In this document: in pieces, positions 19,123 to 27,666 of the stretch
Layout: every line of letters begins with the position of its first letter
How positions within the stretch are numbered: position 1 is the first letter of the stretch
Source of the DNA: JADFQT01 sp965216025
GTDB taxonomy: Bacteria; Chloroflexota; Dehalococcoidia; Lucifugimonadales; UBA3495
DNA length: 64,000 nucleotides
Reading direction: 5' to 3'
Assembly: GCA_965216025.1 (NCBI GenBank)
Contig: CBDCEX010000015.1
Span: 186,001 to 250,000 of the forward strand
Translations under genes and position numbers: made by a program
The notes under the pieces: model-generated
Databases searched by the model: none
What the model was told of the DNA's origin: nothing
Seen by the model: the letters and a program-made list of their open reading frames with translations, nothing else

Positions 19123-20205
19123 ATGGAAATCACGAGAGTCGAGTGTTTCATCCTGGACAAGCAGTTCCCCTTCGTTAAAGTGCACACCAATGAGGGGATA
19201 ACCGGCATCGGCGAAATCTTCCGGCGCAACGCCCCAATCCATAAAGCCGCCGTGGACAGTGTGCTGGCTCCCAACCTCATCGGCAAAGACCCGCTGAACA
19301 CCGAAGCGCTGTGGCAGGCGATGTCCCGCGCTGCGGTAGCCATTGACACCCGCAGCGCGGTCTACTGCGCTATGGCAGGGTTGGATATCGCCTTGTGGGA
19401 CATTCGCGGCAAGGCTTGGGGATTGCCCATTTACCAACTGCTGGGAGGCAAAGTCCGGGACAATATACCAGTCTACGCCAGTTCCCTGGCCCGCACCCTG
19501 ACTCCGGTGGAGGAGGCCAAGCGCGCCGCTCACTTTGCCGAATTGGGGTTCCGTGGCTACAAGTTGCACAACGGCGTCGCCGCTGCCCTGGATGACCCCA
19601 GGGAGACGGTGGTCGCGAGCGTTAGGGAGGTGCGCCGGGCAGTAGGCGACGGCTACCCAATCCTGGTGGACGTGAACGGGGCATTCTCGGCCCATCGCGC
19701 CATAGAAATCGGCAAACAACTGCAAGACCTGGGCGCCTTCCACTTCGAGGAACCATGCCCCAACTACGACCTGAAAGGGCTGGCGCAGGTGGCGGGCGCG
19801 TTGACCATGCCCATCGCTTCCGGCGAGTGTATTTACACTAGCCGAGACTTCGCCGACCTGATTCTGGAAGGCCAGGTGGACATCGTACAGCCCGACATTG
19901 TTAAGGCAGGCGGGTTCACCGAGATGCAGAAGATCGCAGCGGTGGCCTCCACCTTCCGCCGGCCCATCACAGTGCATAACATCCAGCCCACCATCTGCAC
20001 CGTCGCCCACCTGCACTTTTGCGCCAACCAGGCCAACGCGGTTTACTCCCAGGAGTATGTCATTGAGGAGGTATCCATCCGCGACGAGAGGCCCATCCTC
20101 CAGACGGCCCTAGAAGTCAAGAACGGGTATTTGGCAGTGCCGGATGGCCCCGGTTTGGGCGTAGAAGTGGACGAAGCGGCCTTTAGCTACTGGGCAGGGC
20201 TGTAA
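19123..20205 (+). CDS. Enolase-superfamily (mandelate racemase/muconate lactonising-type) enzyme
   Basis: 360 residues with the N-terminal capping domain (MEITRVECFILDKQ) and a C-terminal barrel. Metal ligands are D183 (LVDVNG), E209 or E210 (FHFEEP) and E235 (ASGE). D258 (QPDIV) and H285 (ITVHN) form the acid/base dyad. The second-strand motif is K147-L-H149 rather than the K-x-K of mandelate racemase, so a dehydratase rather than a racemase role is more likely. Such enzymes abstract the proton next to a carboxylate of an acid sugar. GGAG lies before the ATG. With the neighbouring lactonase (20475) and GMC oxidoreductase (17491) it could form an acid-sugar pathway: oxidation, lactone opening, dehydration. 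Confidence 0.88.
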   Translation: MEITRVECFILDKQFPFVKVHTNEGITGIGEIFRRNAPIHKAAVDSVLAPNLIGKDPLNTEALWQAMSRAAVAIDTRSAVYCAMAGLDIALWDIRGKAWGLPIYQLLGGKVRDNIPVYASSLARTLTPVEEAKRAAHFAELGFRGYKLHNGVAAALDDPRETVVASVREVRRAVGDGYPILVDVNGAFSAHRAIEIGKQLQDLGAFHFEEPCPNYDLKGLAQVAGALTMPIASGECIYTSRDFADLILEGQVDIVQPDIVKAGGFTEMQKIAAVASTFRRPITVHNIQPTICTVAHLHFCANQANAVYSQEYVIEEVSIRDERPILQTALEVKNGYLAVPDGPGLGVEVDEAAFSYWAGL

Positions 20206-20474
20206 GATGCCCGGATGGATCGCGGTTAAATATAACCTGAGGGGCAAGTCTGGAAGCAGACCGGCCGGAAGAGGAGCCCGGGAGAGCGTTAGGCCTGGAA
20301 TCCCTCTCGCTTCTGCCACAGGAAGTCTTTCTCTCTTGCCGAAGACCAGGGTTCTGGAAACCTCAGGTTGTAAAACCTTCCGAATTTCATCGCTTTTCCT
20401 GTCCCACTGCTGACTACAGTCGAATCTTATCCCAGGGTAGTTAGCGAATCCCTGGCAATGCCGGCCCGGTAACT

Positions 20475-21380
20475 TTAGCTGCCCCGCCAGGGGTTGATTC
20501 CTGTAGTCTTCATACGCAGCCGGTATATCGAACTGCGGGCAGTGAAGTACATGGTCCGGAGGTCGGCGTCGCCCCAGGCGCAGTTGGCCGGAATCTCTGG
20601 TAGACGAATTATCCCAACATGGCTACCGTCAGGTTCAAATACCCAGACGCCCTCAGGTCCAGTACAGTAGATCCTTCCCTCGGTATCCACCTTCATGCCA
20701 TCCGGGACGCCATCCTGAGCCGAGTGCATAGTGGCAAAAATCCGGCTATTGCTGGTCGTTCCATCAGGGGCTACATCATAGGCGCGAATGTACTGGTGGG
20801 TACAAACCTCACCTCGCTCTTTCTCCTCCACACATCCGTTGTCCCGCCGGGTGTTGGCCACGTACAGGACCGCCTCATCCGGGGAAAAGGCCAGGCCGTT
20901 AGGGGATTCGGTATCGGTGACTACGGCGGTGACTGCGCCATCCTGAGCTAGACAATGAACTCCGCTGAACTCAATCTCCCGTTCAGCTGGGTCCAGCCGG
21001 CCAGCCGGGGTGGTAAAGTAAATGCTGCCATCGGAACGGCATACCACGTCGTTGGGCCGATGGAGCCTTTTACCCTCCCAGCGGTCTGCAATGACGGTGA
21101 TGGTGCCGTTGGGCTCCATTCGAGTCATCTGCCTGGCGTTACCTTCGCACATCACCAGACGGCCATCGAGGTCGAAGGTCAAGCCGTTCGCACTCCCGCT
21201 GTCCTCGCGAATTATCTCCGGCTGGCCACCAGGTACCAGCCGATATATTAGGTCGCGGCGATTATTGACGAATAGTAGGTATCCCTCGGGATGCCACAGC
21301 GGTCCCTCGGTAAACTCGAATCCGGTTGCCAGGCGCTCCGCTTCGGTTGATTCCAAAATGTTTTCCAACTCATCCGGCAT
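20475..21380 (-). CDS. SMP-30/gluconolactonase-type sugar lactonase
   Basis: 301 residues from the ATG at 21380, supported by GGAGGG nine bases upstream. The longer open frame upstream includes repeat DNA and is not used. Six-bladed propeller motifs are clear: FTEGPLWHPEGYLLFVN (first metal glutamate), GSANGLTFDLDGRL, RPNDVVCRSDGSIYFT (N-D metal site), SPNGLAFSPDEAVLYVANT and DGVPDGMKVDTEGRIYCTG. Such enzymes open sugar lactones using a divalent metal. It faces the GMC and enolase-superfamily genes and likely acts in the same pathway. Confidence 0.88.
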   Translation of the reverse strand: MPDELENILESTEAERLATGFEFTEGPLWHPEGYLLFVNNRRDLIYRLVPGGQPEIIREDSGSANGLTFDLDGRLVMCEGNARQMTRMEPNGTITVIADRWEGKRLHRPNDVVCRSDGSIYFTTPAGRLDPAEREIEFSGVHCLAQDGAVTAVVTDTESPNGLAFSPDEAVLYVANTRRDNGCVEEKERGEVCTHQYIRAYDVAPDGTTSNSRIFATMHSAQDGVPDGMKVDTEGRIYCTGPEGVWVFEPDGSHVGIIRLPEIPANCAWGDADLRTMYFTARSSIYRLRMKTTGINPWRGS

Positions 21381-22044
21381 GGTGTCCCTCCTTTTTCCTA
21401 CCTTATTGGCCCACGGTGGGCCTGGACAAGCATATCTGCTGGGAAGGGTGCCAGGTATAGCGGTGCTGTGCTTCCCCCAGCGATAAGAACTTTTCAGTCG
21501 AACAAGTGAGGCTATGCACTGGGATTTCGTAATCTGGGGGCCGGAGCCCGTGTCAAAAGCATCGATGGGCCCTGTGACGATATATTCGTCGCTCCGGCTT
21601 TCGCCGGAGCCCAGATGCCGCCCCCTGGTTGATCCGTAGATGACGCTGGATTCCGGCCTGCGCCGGAATGACCTGCAGGGAATGATGCTATGCCAGGATA
21701 TCTTTGAACACAGGCTTTCAGAGGTACCTGACCACCCTACAACCGGTCCCAACATTGCCAGCGCTCTACCCGGTTCTCTGGGTCGCTACCGATGTCGGCA
21801 AAGGCATAACCGAACTCCCGATGGGCTGGTCGCGCCACATCAAACTTCCTCCACCGGAGGCCCGTTGACGTCCTGAGGATGCCGTTTTATAGTTCGAGCC
21901 ACCGCAGAGGGTCACACGTTTGGGGAAATCAGTTTCATCTGGGAATTCTCGGATACAGGCAGTCTCGGTCCTCCGTGTTTTTAAGAAATGCTTAATGCTC
22001 TCGGCAGCGTGGCCCCGGCCAACGTTAGACCAAGTGGGGAGAAC
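21381..22044. other. Intergenic with palindromic REP-like repeats
   Basis: GCTCCGGCTTTCGCCGGAGC (about 21595-21614) and TTCCGGCCTGCGCCGGAA (about 21652-21669) are hairpins of the same general type found inside the R2 repeats. Near 21737-21820 a minus-strand tail reads REFGYAFADIGSDPENRVER before a stop, probably a gene remnant of unknown family. Confidence 0.5.
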
Positions 22045-23601
22045 TTGCTGAATCGCGATATTGAAGCCGCCTGGCGATACCACAACGAGACGAAACTTTC
22101 CTGGCAAATCGTTCATAACGTCAGTCACGATTTGGACATGAGTATTAAACCGATGCTCTTCAAGATTTATCCTCACCTAGAGGGAGAAGCGCTGCCGGGG
22201 GACCTTCCCTCCAGCGGCGTGCCCGCTCTGGCTGGCCCACCAGCCCAAATGGAGGGGGTTCCCACTCGTCTTGACCTGGCCAGATTATTTTACTTTGCCG
22301 CCGGTATCACCAAACGCGGGATATTTCCAGAGGGTGAAATATTATTTCGAGCGGCGGCCTGCACTGGCGCCCTTTATCACATCGAGATTTATCTGGTGTG
22401 TGGTGATTTGCCGGACCTGCCCGCCGGGGTCTACCACTTCGGCCCTCACGACTTTTCCCTGCGCCGGTTGCGAGAGGGGGACTATCGAGGGGTCCTGGTC
22501 GAGGCTACCGGCGACGAACCGGCGGTTTCGGGAGCCCCGGCGGTAATTGTCACCACCTCGGTCTACTGGCGCAACTCCTGGAAGTCACAGGCCCGGACCT
22601 ACCGGCACGCCTACTGGGACAGCGGCACCATTCTGGCTAACCTGCTGGCGGTTGGAGCAGCTAACCGGGTACCGCTGAAAGTGGTTACTGCCTTTGTGGA
22701 TAGGCCGGTAAATCAACTCCTGGACCTGGATGACCAGCGGGAGGTGGCCCTGCAACTGGTGCCGGTGGGGTTGAACCGCGAAGAAGTAATACCGCCGCCG
22801 CCGGAAGTGGCTCCCCTGGAACTGGAGGTGGCAGCCTACTCAAGCCGGGAAGTGGAGTATCCGGCCATGAACGAGATGCACACGGCATCCTCATTGCATT
22901 CGGTTCGTGAGGTAAAAGAACTTTGGGGCAACCCGCCCCCACTGGATGATCTGCAGCCTCAGGGCAACCTATTCCCCCTTCAACCAGCCTCTGAGGCCGA
23001 GTTGCCAACGGAGTCCATTGAAGCGGTAATCCTACGCCGGGGTTCCAGTCGCCGTTTCCGCCGTGCCCCGATCACTTACCGCCAACTCTCTACCCTACTG
23101 GACCAGGCGACCCGGGATATGCCGGCCGATTTCTTGTATGGGCCAGGCGACATGCGTCTTGCCGAGCCGGCTCCAACGTTAAACCAGCTTTACTTGATCG
23201 TTCAGGATGTTGAGGGCTTGCCTCCTGGAAGCTATGTGTACAATCATGGACGAGCGGCATTGGAGCAGTTGAAGGCGGGGAACTTTCGAGAGCAGGCCGG
23301 TTACCTGGGGTTGCAGCAGGCCCTGCCCGCCGACGCCAGTGTGGACGCGTTTTTTCTTACCGACCTGGCCGCCGTTCTGGAACGGTACGGCAATCGGGGC
23401 TATCGCATGGCCCAGGTCGAGGCCGGCATACGGGCTGGATGGCTTTATCTGGGATCTTACGCCCAGCGGCTGGGTGCTTCTGGGTTAACCTTTTTCGATG
23501 ATGATGTGACCGAGTTCTTTTCACCCCACGCCAAGGGTAAGAGCGTAATGTTCTTCGTAGCCCTGGGCCGCCCGGAACGGCGACAGCGCCAGGAAAAGTG
23601 A
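22045..23601 (+). CDS. SagB/ThcOx-type double nitroreductase-fold dehydrogenase, paralogue 2
   Basis: Paralogue of the gene at 13807, same two-domain layout: LFYFAAGITKRGIFPEGE, RAAACTGALYHIEIYLV, AYWDSGTILANLLAVGAAN in the first half; EAVILRRGSSRRFRRAPITY and GASGLTFFDDDVTEFFSPH in the second. I start it at TTG 22045 because GTGGGGAG lies just upstream and the resulting LLNRDIEAAWRYHNETK lines up with the start of paralogue 1. An in-frame ATG at 21988 is possible. The two paralogues bracket the LLM-GMC-enolase-lactonase genes. A methyltransferase gene follows 126 bp downstream. No YcaO or precursor peptide is visible. Confidence 0.85.
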   Translation: MLNRDIEAAWRYHNETKLSWQIVHNVSHDLDMSIKPMLFKIYPHLEGEALPGDLPSSGVPALAGPPAQMEGVPTRLDLARLFYFAAGITKRGIFPEGEILFRAAACTGALYHIEIYLVCGDLPDLPAGVYHFGPHDFSLRRLREGDYRGVLVEATGDEPAVSGAPAVIVTTSVYWRNSWKSQARTYRHAYWDSGTILANLLAVGAANRVPLKVVTAFVDRPVNQLLDLDDQREVALQLVPVGLNREEVIPPPPEVAPLELEVAAYSSREVEYPAMNEMHTASSLHSVREVKELWGNPPPLDDLQPQGNLFPLQPASEAELPTESIEAVILRRGSSRRFRRAPITYRQLSTLLDQATRDMPADFLYGPGDMRLAEPAPTLNQLYLIVQDVEGLPPGSYVYNHGRAALEQLKAGNFREQAGYLGLQQALPADASVDAFFLTDLAAVLERYGNRGYRMAQVEAGIRAGWLYLGSYAQRLGASGLTFFDDDVTEFFSPHAKGKSVMFFVALGRPERRQRQEK

Positions 23602-23727
23602 CTATACCCTAGTCTTCTGTAGCCAAGAGGACACGTCCCAAGTTAACGAGGGTCGACTAAAGTGCGGTAAACCCACACTGGGAGCCGAAGGGGAATGGGT
23701 TCCAGAGATACAACAAAGAAGGGTAAC

Positions 23728-24670
23728 ATGAAGGCACCCAATGTTTATGCAGCCCAAGTGGACGCAGTCCACGCCCAGAGGACCCGTATCTACGGTGAAC
23801 GGCAGAACAGCGATCTTTGGGGTGACCAAGCGAATCGATTTGCTCTGGATCCGCACCGGGTGATTGACCAGAACCTGGAGGCTCTCGCCGGTTACATTCA
23901 GCCGAGCGACGTAGTGATAGATGTTGGGGGCGGTGCCGGACGCCTTTCATTGCCTCTGGCATTAGGCTGCCGCCAAGTTATCAACGCCAAGCCATCCACC
24001 GGAATGGGTTCCGAGTTTACCCGTCTGTCGGCCCAGTCGGGAATCTCTAATGCTACTTGGCTCCAAGCTAACTGGAATGATGCGGAGGGCATCCAAGGCG
24101 ACGTAGTTATCACAGCCGATGTAACCTATTTCGTACGGGAGATAGTATCTTTCATCCAGAAGTTGGCAGCTAAGGCTAGTCGACGAGTGATTATAGCTGT
24201 CTGGAGTATTCCGCCCCCAAATCGCAGCAGCCGTCTTTTCCGATTAGCCCACCTTGGTGGGATGTCGAGTTTCACCAATCCCGTGATGAGGCATTGGAAT
24301 CTGCCCTATGGCGGCACCAATGGCTTCGACCGGAAGATTGGTCCACGGGGAAGAACAGGAACCTTATCCCGGTCACCGGGAACTGCTGGCCGTGTTGTGG
24401 GAGATGGGCATCCTCCCAGATATAAGGGTGCTACCTAGCCCACCTTGGTGGGATGTCGAGTTTCACCAATCCCGTGATGAGGCATTGGAATCTGCCCTAT
24501 GGCGGCACCAATGGCTTCGACCGGAAGATGCGGCCCGGGCCCGTGCCATCATCGAAGACCATTTTGACGAGCTATTCCACGGGTCCCCCCAGGGATTTCA
24601 ACCGGTGTGGCGCCCCGAAATCCGAGAACTACTGATTACCTGGGAGACGGCATATCCCATCAAGCGGTAA
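23728..24670 (+). pseudogene. Class I SAM-dependent methyltransferase broken by a 94-bp duplication
   Basis: The start ATG 23728 follows GAAGGG. Motif I is DVVIDVGGGAGRLSLPLAL near residue 65; post-I and the GDVVITADVTYFVREI region follow. At 24245 a 94-bp copy of downstream sequence (24436-24529) is inserted. Removing it joins RSSRLFRL directly to VHGEEQEPYPGHRELL, and the frame then runs to TAA 24668-24670, giving about 280 residues ending PEIRELLITWETAYPIKR. As it stands the protein loses its C-terminal third. The substrate is unknown. It follows the second SagB gene and might have acted with it. Confidence 0.8.
24245..24529. repeat. 94-bp direct repeat, 191-bp period
   Basis: 24245-24338 and 24436-24529 are identical 94-bp blocks beginning TAGCCCACCTTGGTGGGATG. 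The second is the native position, since it reads in the frame of the methyltransferase; the first is the insertion. Confidence 0.9.
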
Positions 24671-24738
24671 GGATGCTCCGCGAGATCGCTGGGGAGGGTC
24701 ACCTCATGGTGGAGTCGGACTATGTTTTCGGCGGTCTA

Positions 24739-24977
24739 CTAAACCAAAGCCAGAGTGGAATCTACATCGACACCGGATTGGGCAGCACTGCCAACACCGT
24801 CATTCCGGCGAACGCCGGAATCCAGGGAACATTGCAGAATCTACTTTCCTGGACACCGGCTTGCGCCGGTGTGACGAAGGTTTTTGTTCCTTAAGGTTGC
24901 GCAAACTAACACTGCCGATTGCCGAAGCAGACTCTGGGGTTTAGCTGAATGTAGTTTTCACCTTGGTATCGGTTTAG
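24739..24977 (+). repeat. TA-type interspersed repeat (R2), copy 3
   Basis: 239 bp with ends CTAAACCAAAGCCAGAGTGG and CACCTTGGTATCGGTTTAG. Two internal palindromes: TTCCGGCGAACGCCGGAA near 24804 and CACCGGCTTGCGCCGGTG near 24856. Its right end runs directly into the DUF4349 gene and removed that gene's 5' end. Confidence 0.85.
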
Positions 24978-26200
24978 ACGGTTGGGTCGTATCCACCAAT
25001 CGATTCGAGAAGCACCGTGGGTTCATCTCCTTCCGTGTTCCGGCTGAAGCCCTGGATAAGGCGACCGCGCGTCTGAGGGAGATGGCCGTCGAGGTCAAAG
25101 CGGAGGTCTCTGACAGCCGAGACGTGACCGATGAGTACTTCGACCTGAGGGCGCGGCTGGACAATCAGGAGGCCACGGAAGAGGCGCTGCTCAAGCTATT
25201 GGGGCGCGCCGAGACCGTCGAGGCCGCTTTGAAGGTCCAGCGGACCTTGACCGGAGTCCAAGAAGAGGTTGAGCGCCTGCAGGGTAAGATCAAGCTTCTT
25301 GAGGAGACTTCGGCATTTTCGCTGGTGAGCGTCAACTTAGAGCTTGAGCCAGTTGACATGGCGGTGGAGGAGATAGCAGACAAGACGACCGGTGTCGGCG
25401 AGAGGGTCAGGTTCCGTGCCTTTTTCAAGCCGCCCGAGGGGATCGAGGACTTCAGCTACACGTGGGACTTCGGTGACGGTGAGAGCATTCGCGGCCATCA
25501 GACGGCGCCAACGGAGAAAGAAGATACCCGGGTCGCGGCGACTGTGACCCATAGGTACAGAGACGAAGAGGACTCGCCATACATCGTTCAGTTCGAGATA
25601 CAGGGCAGCGGCGAAGCGGGTGCCGCCGAAGGCGATACGACCCTGATGGTCGAGGTCACCAGGATTCCCGACATCGTTGTCTTCGCCGGCGAGAGTATCG
25701 CTGTGGACGAGGGCGAGGAGGTCGAGTTCAGTGGGTCCTTCACTCGGCCGCCGGGTCTGAACGAGGTAGAGTACAGGTGGGACTTCGGCGACGGCTCCGA
25801 GCCTGCCACGGGAATGCTGGGAGTGGGGATCACCACCGCCGTAGCGACTCATGTCTATGAGCACCACCGGCCTTTCTCGTATCAGGCGACGCTTACGATA
25901 ACAGCCGAGAGTGAGGCGGGTACTGTGGAGGACTCCAGCTCGCTCGACGTAAGGGTTAGAGAGATGCCGGGCTGGGTCATCACGGGTTTGAGCTTCAGCG
26001 ACCAGGGCAAGACCGCTGTGAGGACCCTGTCCGCGGTTGGTCAGGGGGTACTGATCGGAGTCATCTGGGTGGCCATACTCAGTCCTGCGTGGCTGGTCGT
26101 TGGAGGCGGAGGCTACTGGCTGATACGCAGGTACAAGGGCCGGCGGCGTAGCACGTCCGCTGGCTCCTCCGACGTTCGCGAATCGCAGGGCGAGCAGTAG
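24884..26200 (+). CDS. DUF4349/PKD-domain membrane protein, 5' end replaced by repeat
   Basis: The first ~31 codons are R2 repeat sequence; native coding starts near 24978. DUF4349 part: GFISFRVPAEALDKATARLR, VTDEYFDLRARLDNQEATEE and a coiled coil. Two PKD-like beta-sandwich repeats follow, each with the YTWDFGDGES / YRWDFGDGSE signature. Near the C-terminus VGQGVLIGVIWVAILSPAW is a membrane helix, followed by a basic cytoplasmic tail. DUF4349 proteins are envelope proteins with an N-terminal lipoprotein signal, which is missing here, so export is probably lost. It could still be read as an open frame but is best treated as truncated. Confidence 0.7.
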   Translation: MFLKVAQTNTADCRSRLWGLAECSFHLGIGLDGWVVSTNRFEKHRGFISFRVPAEALDKATARLREMAVEVKAEVSDSRDVTDEYFDLRARLDNQEATEEALLKLLGRAETVEAALKVQRTLTGVQEEVERLQGKIKLLEETSAFSLVSVNLELEPVDMAVEEIADKTTGVGERVRFRAFFKPPEGIEDFSYTWDFGDGESIRGHQTAPTEKEDTRVAATVTHRYRDEEDSPYIVQFEIQGSGEAGAAEGDTTLMVEVTRIPDIVVFAGESIAVDEGEEVEFSGSFTRPPGLNEVEYRWDFGDGSEPATGMLGVGITTAVATHVYEHHRPFSYQATLTITAESEAGTVEDSSSLDVRVREMPGWVITGLSFSDQGKTAVRTLSAVGQGVLIGVIWVAILSPAWLVVGGGGYWLIRRYKGRRRSTSAGSSDVRESQGEQ

Positions 26201-26259
26201 GTGGCTCTAGAGATGTGGGTTAGCAAGTTCCTGGTGACCCGAGTCAGCGAGGTGTCGAC

Positions 26260-26418
26260 ATGCTTATAGTTTTGTCACTCAACGTGATCGTGTTTATTGC
26301 GATCGCCGTTGCACTCTTCTGGAAGTACCGCCTCACTCGAGACGCTGGCTTCCTCTGGTTCAGCGCCGCGATCGTCGTGTGGTCGCTCGTTAGCGCCGGG
26401 TTGAGATCGCTGGCGAAG
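26260..26418 (+). pseudogene. N-terminal piece of a small membrane protein
   Basis: From ATG 26260 the frame reads MLIVLSLNVIVFIAIAVALF (a membrane helix), WKYRLTRDAGFLWFSAAIVV (second helix) and SAGLRSLAKG. It then enters minus-strand methylase remnant sequence near 26418 and loses sense. Family unknown. Confidence 0.5.
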
Positions 26419-26565
26419 GGGTCCACCACCAGCGGTGTCTCCTCCGGGTGGGGCGGCCCGTGCCGGTCCCAGTCCGGTTTCCAGGTACGCCGCTTTGGCC
26501 GCGTTGTCCCAGTTGGCGAAGTCGGAGATGAACTTGAGCGAGGTCTGCCGTAGTCCTTCGCCGCC
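26415..26565 (-). pseudogene. DUF1156-type DNA methylase scrap
   Basis: Minus strand: LRQTSLKFISDFANWDNAAK and AAYLETG, then in the next frame PHPEETPLVVDPFA and SDLNP. These match the start of the catalytic domain of DUF1156 DNA methylases (F-I-x-D-F-A-N-W-D, D-P-F-A-G-G-G, A-x-D-L-N-P). The G-G-G loop between the last two blocks is deleted and the frame shifts once. Confidence 0.55.
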
Positions 26566-26775
26566 CTTGACACGTTCCACTGTGGCGCTGGCGATCTCGA
26601 GGGACCGGTCAGCCTCTTCGTCCGTCAGGCCTCCGTCTTTCCGCACTTCATCGCTCAGCAACAGGATGCGTGCATGGGTCTGCTTGTACGCTGCTGCCCG
26701 TCCCTTGGAAACCAGGGCCTTCAGTTCCTGTTGCTCTTCCGTGGTCAGTTCGATACGGTACTTCTTAGCCGGCAC
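26566..26775 (-). pseudogene. IS630-family transposase, N-terminal HTH fragment
   Basis: From a GTG at 26775 the minus strand reads PAKKYRIELTTEEQQELKAL, AAAYKQTHARILLLSDE and GLTDEEADRSLEIASATVER. This is the winged-helix start of IS630-type transposases. It ends at the DUF1156 scrap. The DDE domain is missing. Confidence 0.65.
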
Positions 26776-26966
26776 GACCCCTCTCCTTGGATACAATTCG
26801 CCAATGCCGGCAGAATACACAAGTTGTACCTCCATTCAATGACGTTCAACTACTGGGGGCGTTTGGCGGCGGGCTGGGGGGTCTTTTACCCTTGTTGAGT
26901 GTCTGCTCCGGCGTATCCTAGTATGCACCCGCATGGGGATGCTGTTTTCTGACTGGGAGGAGAGCC

Positions 26967-27140
26967 ATGCCCGAAACTGCCAGTGGTGGAAGACGCCCGA
27001 TGGATGAGGGGGATGTGCAGGCGATCATCGACCGGCTGGGCGGCGTGGAGGCCCTGCTGGAGGGGAGAGAGGAGTTCCACGAGGCCGTCCTGCGCATGAA
27101 TCGGAGTGTGAGGAGGTCGCGGGTGGCCTTCCCTTCTCTC
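26967..27140 (+). pseudogene. N-terminal piece of an unrecognised small protein
   Basis: GGGAGGAGAG precedes ATG 26967. The frame reads MPETASGGRRPMDEGDVQAI, DRLGGVEALLEGREEFHEAV and LRMNRSVRRSRVAFPSL, charged and helical. It then collides with the hsdM fragment on the opposite strand at about 27140. No family recognised. Confidence 0.4.
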
Positions 27141-27560
27141 TCAGGGTTCCTGGCGCCGGATGTTGCTCTCGCCCTGGCCGGCGTCTCCGATGAACAGGGA
27201 GCTGCCGTTGTGGACCTCGGCTATCCTGCTGCCCAGCGGGGAATCGTACTTCATCTTGCTGGCTATGTTGGCCAGGAAGAGCATCTGGCCGTCGCTGGTC
27301 CGGGTTACCAGCGAGTACTCAGCGTTGCCGCCGTGGCTGATCAGAAAGCGCGGGTCCTTGAAGCCCTTCTTCCCTCCCATTTTGTCCAGGTCGCTGCTCC
27401 AGCTCTTCCCGTAGGGCGGGTTGCTCAGCATGAAGTCGAAGGTCTGGGACGAGAAGGCGTCGCTCGATAGGGTGGAGTGCTGGGGGCCTTCCAGGATGTT
27501 GTCGTCGATGTTCCGCTCCCCCTTGAGGAGCATGTCGCCCACGCGGGCGTTGTTGGGCTA
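27141..27560 (-). pseudogene. HsdM (type I N6-adenine methylase) internal fragment
   Basis: Minus strand reads NNARVGDMLLKGERNIDDNI, FDFMLSNPPYGKSWSSDLDK and GSRIAEVHNGSSLFIGDAGQ. NPPY is the catalytic motif IV of N6-adenine methylases and the following blocks are typical of type I HsdM. Both ends are cut, so about 140 of roughly 500 residues remain. Confidence 0.8.
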
Positions 27561-27595
27561 ATGGCCCGTTATGCTTTGGATCTGGTCAACCAAAA

Positions 27596-27623
27596 AAAGG
27601 GCGGCTCGGTCGAACCGCCCTTT
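27596..27623 (-). terminator. Rho-independent terminator for the ABC-3C operon
   Basis: AAAGGGCGG (27596-27604) pairs with CCGCCCTTT (27615-27623) over a 10-base loop. On the minus strand the hairpin is followed by a T-rich run (complement of AAAAAAA, 27592-27598). It lies about 45 bp past the stop of the ATPase gene. It may work in both directions. Confidence 0.75.
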
Positions 27624-27666
27624 CGGCTGGTTACTCGCTCTTACTCTGGGGTTACCCCATGGACGG

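Noticed and set aside
19099..20016. 305-residue minus-strand open frame
   Set aside because: Antisense of the enolase-superfamily gene whose catalytic residues are all identified.
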